A DNA stretch of 16,008 nucleotides, from NCBI GenBank assembly GCA_030592525.1, contig JAUVIW010000011.1:1-16008 (forward strand). Reading direction: 5' to 3'. Positions 14,166 to 16,008 of this stretch are shown here, in pieces. This DNA comes from an archaeon. Lineage in GTDB: Archaea; B1Sed10-29; WALL01. Each line of letters begins with the position of its first letter. The first letter of the stretch is position 1. The notes beneath the pieces were generated by a model. The model had not been told where the DNA came from and ran no database searches. It was given only the letters and a program-made list of their open reading frames with translations. The position numbers were made by a program, and so were the translations under genes.

Positions 14166-14807
14166 GTGGAAGAAATAAAGAAGGCCGTGCGCGACCGCAA
14201 GAAAGGGTTATTCGTCGTATTCACTAGCAAGGCTATCCCCGGAGGAAAAGGCATAAAGCACGGTACCGGAAGAAGCTCAATCGCCAAGAAAGTTGCAGAA
14301 AGGCTCGGAGGGGAATTCTTCTCAACTGGCCAGGTGTTCCGCGACAAGGCAAAAGACCTTGGCTTCGACATCAACGAGATGCAGGCTTATGCAAAAGAGC
14401 ATCCGGAAGTCGATGTGGAAGTCGACAAGGAATCAGTACAGCACGTAAAGGATGTCATTAATGCGGGTAAGATAATTACTGCAGACAGCAATCTGCTTCC
14501 GTATCTGATTAAAGATGATGTAGTGAAGATTGTTGTTGACGTTGACGACGATATCCGGGTCAAGAGGGTTATGAATGGCGCGAGGTTTGGGGATAAAGAG
14601 CTCAAGACCACGGAAGACGCACTAGAATACCTCGACTCACGATCAGATTCGGAACAAGAAAGGTACAGGACACACCCCAACGAAATGTACCACGATATAG
14701 ACCTTAATAATCAAACAGGGTTCCACGGTGTTGTTGACAACAGCGGTGAACTCGAGAACTCAATAAACCAAGCTCTTGAGATAATCAAGAAAAAGGTGAT
14801 ACAATGA
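14166..14807 (+). CDS. cmk: divergent cytidylate-kinase-like P-loop protein
   Basis: In archaea the gene at this place, just before eL14 and truB, is usually cytidylate kinase, which phosphorylates CMP and dCMP using ATP. Family anchors are present: STGQVFR (53-59) matches the conserved SAGxxFR, and SEQERY (162-167), preceded by Arg159, matches the lid-region RxxSExxRY. The P-loop is unusual. Between strand 1 (LFVVFTS) and helix 1 (SSIAKKVAERL) lies KAIPGGKGIKHGTGR, several residues longer than GxxGSGxTT and with Arg at the usual Lys/Thr place. The substrate motif LEGR is also not seen; ADSNLL (106-111) stands there. The start is GTG 14166, with GGTGAT 4 nt upstream; ATG 14160 and GTG 14157 are alternatives. 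Codons are more AT-rich around 14440-14560. Activity and specificity may differ from canonical Cmk. Confidence 0.75.
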   Translation: MEEIKKAVRDRKKGLFVVFTSKAIPGGKGIKHGTGRSSIAKKVAERLGGEFFSTGQVFRDKAKDLGFDINEMQAYAKEHPEVDVEVDKESVQHVKDVINAGKIITADSNLLPYLIKDDVVKIVVDVDDDIRVKRVMNGARFGDKELKTTEDALEYLDSRSDSEQERYRTHPNEMYHDIDLNNQTGFHGVVDNSGELENSINQALEIIKKKVIQ

Positions 14808-14953
14808 TCCAAAAAGGACAAAAGCTAACGAAGACCCGTGGCAAAGACAAGGGATCGCAGGTAACAGTCGTCGACGTAATCGACCAGAACTTTGTTCTAG
14901 TGAAAGACGACAAGGGTAATGAACGCAGGTGCAACGCAAAGCATCTGGAGTGA
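14804..14953 (+). CDS. rpl14e: large subunit ribosomal protein eL14, minimal 49-residue form
   Basis: eL14 is an archaeal and eukaryotic large-subunit protein built on a KOW-type SH3 barrel. The 49-residue product begins MIQKGQKLTKTRGKDKGSQ and continues with VTVVDVIDQNFVLVKDD, which matches the family's VVVDxIDxNFVL strand pair. It ends RRCNAKHLE, matching the family RRCNxKHLEP. Most archaeal eL14 proteins have about 75-95 residues; here everything after the barrel is absent. The ATG overlaps the Cmk-like stop (ATGA) behind GGTGAT, and the position between cmk and truB is the standard one. The TGA stop lies in the truB ribosome-binding site. Short length makes it easy for gene callers to miss. 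Confidence 0.9.
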   Translation: MIQKGQKLTKTRGKDKGSQVTVVDVIDQNFVLVKDDKGNERRCNAKHLE

Positions 14954-14957
14954 GCAC

Positions 14958-15833
14958 ATGATCGTGCTCCGGAAAGAAAAGCCCTTGTCACACCTGCGGC
15001 AAGAAGGATTCGTAGTCATAGACAAGCCTAGGGGACCCTCTTCGCACGAAGTGAGTGCGTGGGTTGGGAAGCTAACAGGGCTCAAGGCAGGGCATGCAGG
15101 CACGCTTGACCCGCAAGCCATAGGCGTGCTGCCAGTGGCAGTTGGAATAGGGAAAAAAGTGCTTCGCGCGCTAGCGGAATGCGACAAGGAGTACATCTGT
15201 ATTGCGCGGTTCACGCCGAAGGTGCCTGAAGAAGAGCTCAAGAAAGCGATGGGACAATTTACTGGAAAGATTTACCAGACGCCGCCAAAAGAGGCGGCTG
15301 TAAAGCGCGTTATGCGGACGAGAGTTATTCATTCGTTGAGGCTGCTGGAAGCGGACGGTGAATTGGTGCTATTCCGCGTGCGGTGCCAGCACGGGACGTA
15401 CATCAGAGTGCTGTGCGAGGACATTGGTGAAGTGCTCGGGGTGAAAGGCGAGATGGTCGAGTTAAGGAGGGCCATTGCGGGGCCGTTCACTGAAAAGGAC
15501 GCCGTGTTTTTGCAGACGCTCGCCGACGACAAGGAACTGCTTTCAATTGAGAGTGGCGTGGCGCACTTGCCAAAAGTTGTTGTTGGAAACAGCGCTGTTG
15601 GTGCATTGTGCCACGGCGCGGACCTGGCTGCTTCAGGGGTCGCGGCTGTCGACAAGAAAATCTACAAGGGCGCTATGGTAGCGCTGTTCACTGCGGGCAA
15701 GGAACTGGTTGGGCTCGGCATTGCTGAAAAAAGCGGGGAGGAAATCGCGGAAGCGAAGAAAGGGATTGTTGTCAAGACCACGGCCATAGTCATGCCGCGG
15801 GACACTTATCCAAGGGCGTGGAACAAAAAGTAA
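14958..15833 (+). CDS. truB: tRNA/rRNA pseudouridine synthase TruB/Cbf5
   Basis: Cbf5 is the catalytic subunit of archaeal H/ACA RNPs, which convert chosen uridines in rRNA to pseudouridine; it can also act on tRNA U55. GFVVIDKPRGPSSHEV (17-32) is motif I. GHAGTLDPQAIGVLPV (45-60) carries the catalytic Asp51, Tyr79 in KEYI is the stacking residue, and HGTYIRVLCEDIG (145-157) supplies the conserved Arg150. A C-terminal PUA domain covers about 205-285. At 291 residues it is shorter than typical archaeal Cbf5 (about 330-340), with a reduced N-terminus. ATG 14958 follows GGAGTGAG; the GTG/ATG codons from 14919 would overlap eL14. It ends the cluster. Confidence 0.93.
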   Translation: MIVLRKEKPLSHLRQEGFVVIDKPRGPSSHEVSAWVGKLTGLKAGHAGTLDPQAIGVLPVAVGIGKKVLRALAECDKEYICIARFTPKVPEEELKKAMGQFTGKIYQTPPKEAAVKRVMRTRVIHSLRLLEADGELVLFRVRCQHGTYIRVLCEDIGEVLGVKGEMVELRRAIAGPFTEKDAVFLQTLADDKELLSIESGVAHLPKVVVGNSAVGALCHGADLAASGVAAVDKKIYKGAMVALFTAGKELVGLGIAEKSGEEIAEAKKGIVVKTTAIVMPRDTYPRAWNKK

Positions 15834-15835
15834 TG

Positions 15836-15845
15836 CTTTTAAGCT
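15836..15845 (+). promoter_or_regulatory. TATA box of the serine tRNA gene
   Basis: CTTTTAAGC lies just after the truB stop with its centre about 30 nt before the tRNA start, the spacing expected for an archaeal promoter. The short T-run could also help end the operon transcript. The T-run and the box cannot be separated by eye. Confidence 0.5.
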
Positions 15846-15869
15846 AATGATTACAGAATAACGTTTAGT

Positions 15870-15982
15870 GCGGGGGTCGTTTAGCCCGGTAGAGCGCCGG
15901 CCTGGAAACCCTTCCAGAGGGAAGGACCTGGAAAGCCGGTTGGGGAAACCCTGCGCGAGTTCAAATCTCGCCCCCCGCGCCA
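15870..15982 (+). tRNA. tRNA-Ser (anticodon GGA) with intron and encoded CCA
   Basis: The acceptor stem pairs GCGGGGG (15870-15876) with CCCCCGC (15972-15978) in seven perfect pairs. G15979 is the discriminator base, as in archaeal tRNA-Ser, and CCA is encoded at 15980-15982. The T arm is GCGAG, loop TTCAAAT, CTCGC. The D arm (15879-15895) has GG in its loop but a weak stem with two G-U pairs. The anticodon stem pairs CCGGC (15897-15901) with GCCGG (15935-15939). Once the intron is removed the loop reads CTGGAAA, giving anticodon GGA at 15904-15906, which reads UCC and UCU. A 15-nt variable arm with a GGG-AAA-CCC hairpin makes it a type II tRNA, which supports serine. The mature RNA would be 87 nt including CCA. 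Confidence 0.92.
15908..15933 (+). other. 26-nt intron in tRNA-Ser at the canonical 37/38 position
   Basis: The anticodon stem halves are separated by 33 nt, 26 more than a normal 7-nt loop. The extra part folds as CCTTCC (15910-15915) with GGAAGG (15920-15925) around AGAG. CTGG at 15902-15905 can pair with CTGG at 15928-15931 (two G-C and two G-U pairs), leaving AAA as the 3' bulge. This resembles the bulge-helix-bulge cut by the archaeal splicing endonuclease, but the 5' side is a 4 by 2 internal loop. The boundary is ambiguous by a few nt because CCTGGAAA occurs on both sides; the mature product is the same. Confidence 0.8.
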
Positions 15983-15983
15983 A

Positions 15984-16004
15984 TACCATCGTGGAACGAT
16001 GGTA
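15984..16004 (+). repeat. 8-bp hairpin just after the tRNA
   Basis: TACCATCG (15984-15991) and CGATGGTA (15997-16004) pair perfectly around a TGGAA loop. It starts 2 nt after the CCA end. No T-run follows within the four bases left in the window, so it is not a clear terminator. It may help 3' processing or belong to a downstream element that is cut off by the window edge. Confidence 0.4.
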
Positions 16005-16008
16005 ACAC

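Noticed and set aside
15836..15845. Short palindrome GCTTTTAAGC as a Rho-independent terminator after truB
   Set aside because: The stem would be only 4 bp with a 2-nt loop. The position relative to the tRNA fits a TATA box better, though a termination role for the T-run is not excluded.
1..16008. CRISPR array, insertion sequence or defence genes
   Set aside because: No spaced direct repeats, transposase motifs or defence domains are seen; every long stretch is accounted for by translation-related genes.

Overview
This window is archaeal. It carries the fused S10-spc-alpha type ribosomal protein cluster in archaeal order. Archaeal and eukaryotic-type proteins (eS4, eL32, eL19, eL14), the archaeal aIF1 and the RNase P protein Rpp29 are interleaved with universal ribosomal proteins. 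SecY, an EMC3/DUF106 membrane protein, a cytidylate-kinase-like protein, eL14 and a Cbf5/TruB pseudouridine synthase close the cluster. Archaeal TATA boxes, GGTGA Shine-Dalgarno motifs and an intron-containing tRNA agree with this. The lineage cannot be fixed by eye. Several short ribosomal proteins, a 49-residue eL14 and the local absence of adk and rpl34e fit a reduced archaeal lineage such as a DPANN group, but this is inference.

Layout. Positions 1-66 are the tail of an unidentified upstream gene. A TATA box at 70-77 probably drives a leaderless gene (100-651) for an acidic, proline-rich, tail-anchored membrane protein of unknown function. A second TATA box (660-668) starts the ribosomal operon. 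Its roughly 90-nt leader contains three consecutive perfect hairpins before uL3. From 779 to 15833 there is an almost gap-free run on the plus strand: uL3, uL4, uL23, uL2, uS19, uL22, uS3, uL29, aIF1, Rpp29, uS17, uL14, uL24, eS4, uL5, uS14, uS8, uL6, eL32, eL19, uL18, uS5, uL30, uL15, SecY, EMC3-like, Cmk-like, eL14, Cbf5. A serine tRNA (anticodon GGA, 26-nt intron, encoded CCA) with its own TATA box follows at 15870-15982, then a short hairpin at the window edge.

How the genes work together. Most products are structural ribosome parts. aIF1 acts in start selection, Rpp29 in tRNA 5' processing and Cbf5 in H/ACA-guided rRNA modification. SecY, and probably the EMC3-like protein, insert nascent membrane proteins. 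Translational coupling is tight: ATGA and TAATG overlaps are common. At seven junctions the upstream TGA stop lies inside the next gene's Shine-Dalgarno. Many starts were moved from the longest possible ORF to an internal ATG/GTG that follows a GGTGA-like motif by about 4-5 nt.

No defence system, mobile element or CRISPR array is visible. The points most worth a second look are the structured uL3 leader, the 80-nt out-of-frame overlap of uS3 and uL29, the divergent Cmk-like kinase with an expanded P-loop, the minimal eL14, and the tRNA intron flanked by 8-nt direct repeats.
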